From the NCBI GenBank assembly GCA_014382685.1, contig JACNJG010000167.1:1-5538 (forward strand): 5,538 nt of DNA, written 5' to 3'. Shown piece by piece: positions 4,595-5,538 of this stretch. Position numbers and translations under genes: made by a program. Within the stretch, counting starts at the first letter, position 1; each line of letters begins with the position of its first letter. The notes beneath the pieces are model-generated. The model was not told the DNA's origin. It saw only the letters and a program-made list of their open reading frames with translations, and did no database searches. The DNA comes from Candidatus Cloacimonadota bacterium (GTDB lineage Bacteria; Cloacimonadota; Cloacimonadia; JGIOTU-2).

Positions 4595-5538
4595 ATGAAA
4601 AAAGTAGTAGTATGTTGTTTATTAATCATGTTGGGTGTGGCAGCGTTGATTCAGGCAGAAGCAACGTTCTATGGCTCAGCGCGTCTTGGACTGTGGTATG
4701 AGAGGACAGACAAGGATTGGAATTTATATCAAAACGGCGTAAGCGAAAACAACCTTGCACTTAATTATGCCATGCAGACAAACAGTCGATTTGGTGCTAA
4801 AATATCTATAAAAGGTATTGACGGCAGGGTCGAACTTGCTGTTACACCATCAAAAGTTGGTCTGCGGCTTCTTTATGGTAAGATAACAAAAGGTAATAAG
4901 TCTATAATTATTGGGCAGGATTATTCCGGTTTCAAACCCTATGGCGACTAGGTGTATGCTGATGATCTGAATTTTATTAACTACGGATTATTCTATGACG
5001 GTCGCCAGCCAATGGTGAAATTCAGCTATAAGAATACATTCAATGCAATGTTCATTATTCCCAAAGAGGTTGATGTAACTACTCTTGGCGGTCTGAAATC
5101 TCTATCCCCAAAGGTAAATCTGAGCTATGAATATTCTGGTAAAAAAATGTATTTCGCAACATCGGTTGGTGTGAATATTAATAAGTACAATAAGAATTTC
5201 AATGCAGACCAGTTGGATAAAATGATACTTTCCTATGCAGTCAGTTTGACAGGAAAATATGATCTTGGTATGCTGAATCTGCTGGCGCAGTATAGTTATG
5301 GTGTGAATGTCGGCAACTACGGCATCTGCACAATTACTCCGTCCTCAATTGTATATAATTCGGCAGATAAAACCTTTGAAGATACGAAAACCTTCGGCGG
5401 ATTATTGGTTGTGGGATGCAAACTTTTCACAGCAGGTGTCAGCTATATAGAGACCTGTAATTCACTCTGGACTGATAAAGATACTGCAATGAGTGCCTTT
5501 ATTCAAAGGAAAGTGAATATTTGCAAAAATGTATTCCT
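4595..5538 (+). pseudogene. Porin-like outer-membrane protein, interrupted by in-frame TAG and cut by the window edge
   Basis: The first part encodes 118 residues: a signal peptide (1-21, cleavage in IQA-E), then ATFYGSARLGLWYE, the start of a porin-type barrel, with alternating polar and apolar strands. Translation meets TAG at 4949-4951, right after KPYGD. The same frame then stays open for 195 codons to the window end and continues in the same style, with VYADDLNFINYGLFYDGRQP following the stop, then strand-like stretches such as MVKFSYKNTFNAMFII and VNLSYEYSGKKMYFA and a Gly/Tyr-rich strand near LLAQYSYGVNVGNYG. One substitution, probably CAG (Gln) to TAG, explains the break. It would be a diffusion channel or related barrel; the substrate is unknown. 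It may be a recent pseudogene, a sequencing error, or a readthrough/recoded gene. The 3' end is outside the window. A fragment call of 4595-4951 alone would miss the second part. Confidence 0.7.
4949..4951 (+). other. In-frame amber codon inside the porin-like gene
   Basis: TAG lies between GAC and GTG in a frame that is open on both sides for 118 and 195 codons. The other five genes in the window end in TAA (four) or TGA (one), so TAG is not used as a terminal stop here. That sample is too small to prove reassignment. Confidence 0.85.

Overview
The window is AT-rich DNA from a Gram-negative bacterium, most plausibly of the FCB group (Bacteroidota, Cloacimonadota, Marinimicrobia and relatives). 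The evidence is two C-terminal domains of the type IX secretion (T9SS)/FlgD-like sorting kind, an outer-membrane porin-like gene, and several Sec signal peptides followed by TPR or beta-rich proteins. Cloacimonadota fits the style of the porin and the intergenic repeats, but this is an impression and has not been tested.

Layout: positions 1-469 hold no convincing gene. They contain a series of repeat-like elements: a perfect 11-bp hairpin, a small hairpin with a competing stem, a 91-bp inverted-repeat element with an internal 16-bp palindrome, and three ATCCGTG heptamers spaced exactly 10 bp apart. A possible promoter precedes the first gene. From 470 to the right edge everything lies on the plus strand and is tightly packed: an exported TPR protein (470-1183), a secreted C45-type Ntn-hydrolase with a T9SS tail (1189-2715), a three-helix membrane protein with a cyclic-nucleotide-binding-like domain resembling the Popeye (POPDC) family (2722-3366), a membrane protein with a K+-transporter-like pore loop and a TrkA_C/RCK_C domain (3377-4156), a short sorting-domain protein or remnant with an uncertain start (4188-4577, possibly from 4153), and a porin-like gene interrupted by one in-frame amber codon and running off the right edge (4595-5538). 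Gaps of 5, 6 and 10 nt between the first four genes suggest one transcript.

The most interesting point is the pair at 2722-4156: a bacterial Popeye-like protein beside a pore-loop/RCK_C protein. Vertebrate POPDC proteins bind cAMP and regulate the TREK-1 potassium channel, so the pair may be a nucleotide- or ligand-gated ion-flux module. That is inference. Two nearby genes are broken or recoded: the porin has a TAG where the frame otherwise stays open for 195 more codons, and the small sorting-domain gene sits one frame away from a start that overlaps the previous stop, with a textbook T TTT TTC slippery heptamer between them.
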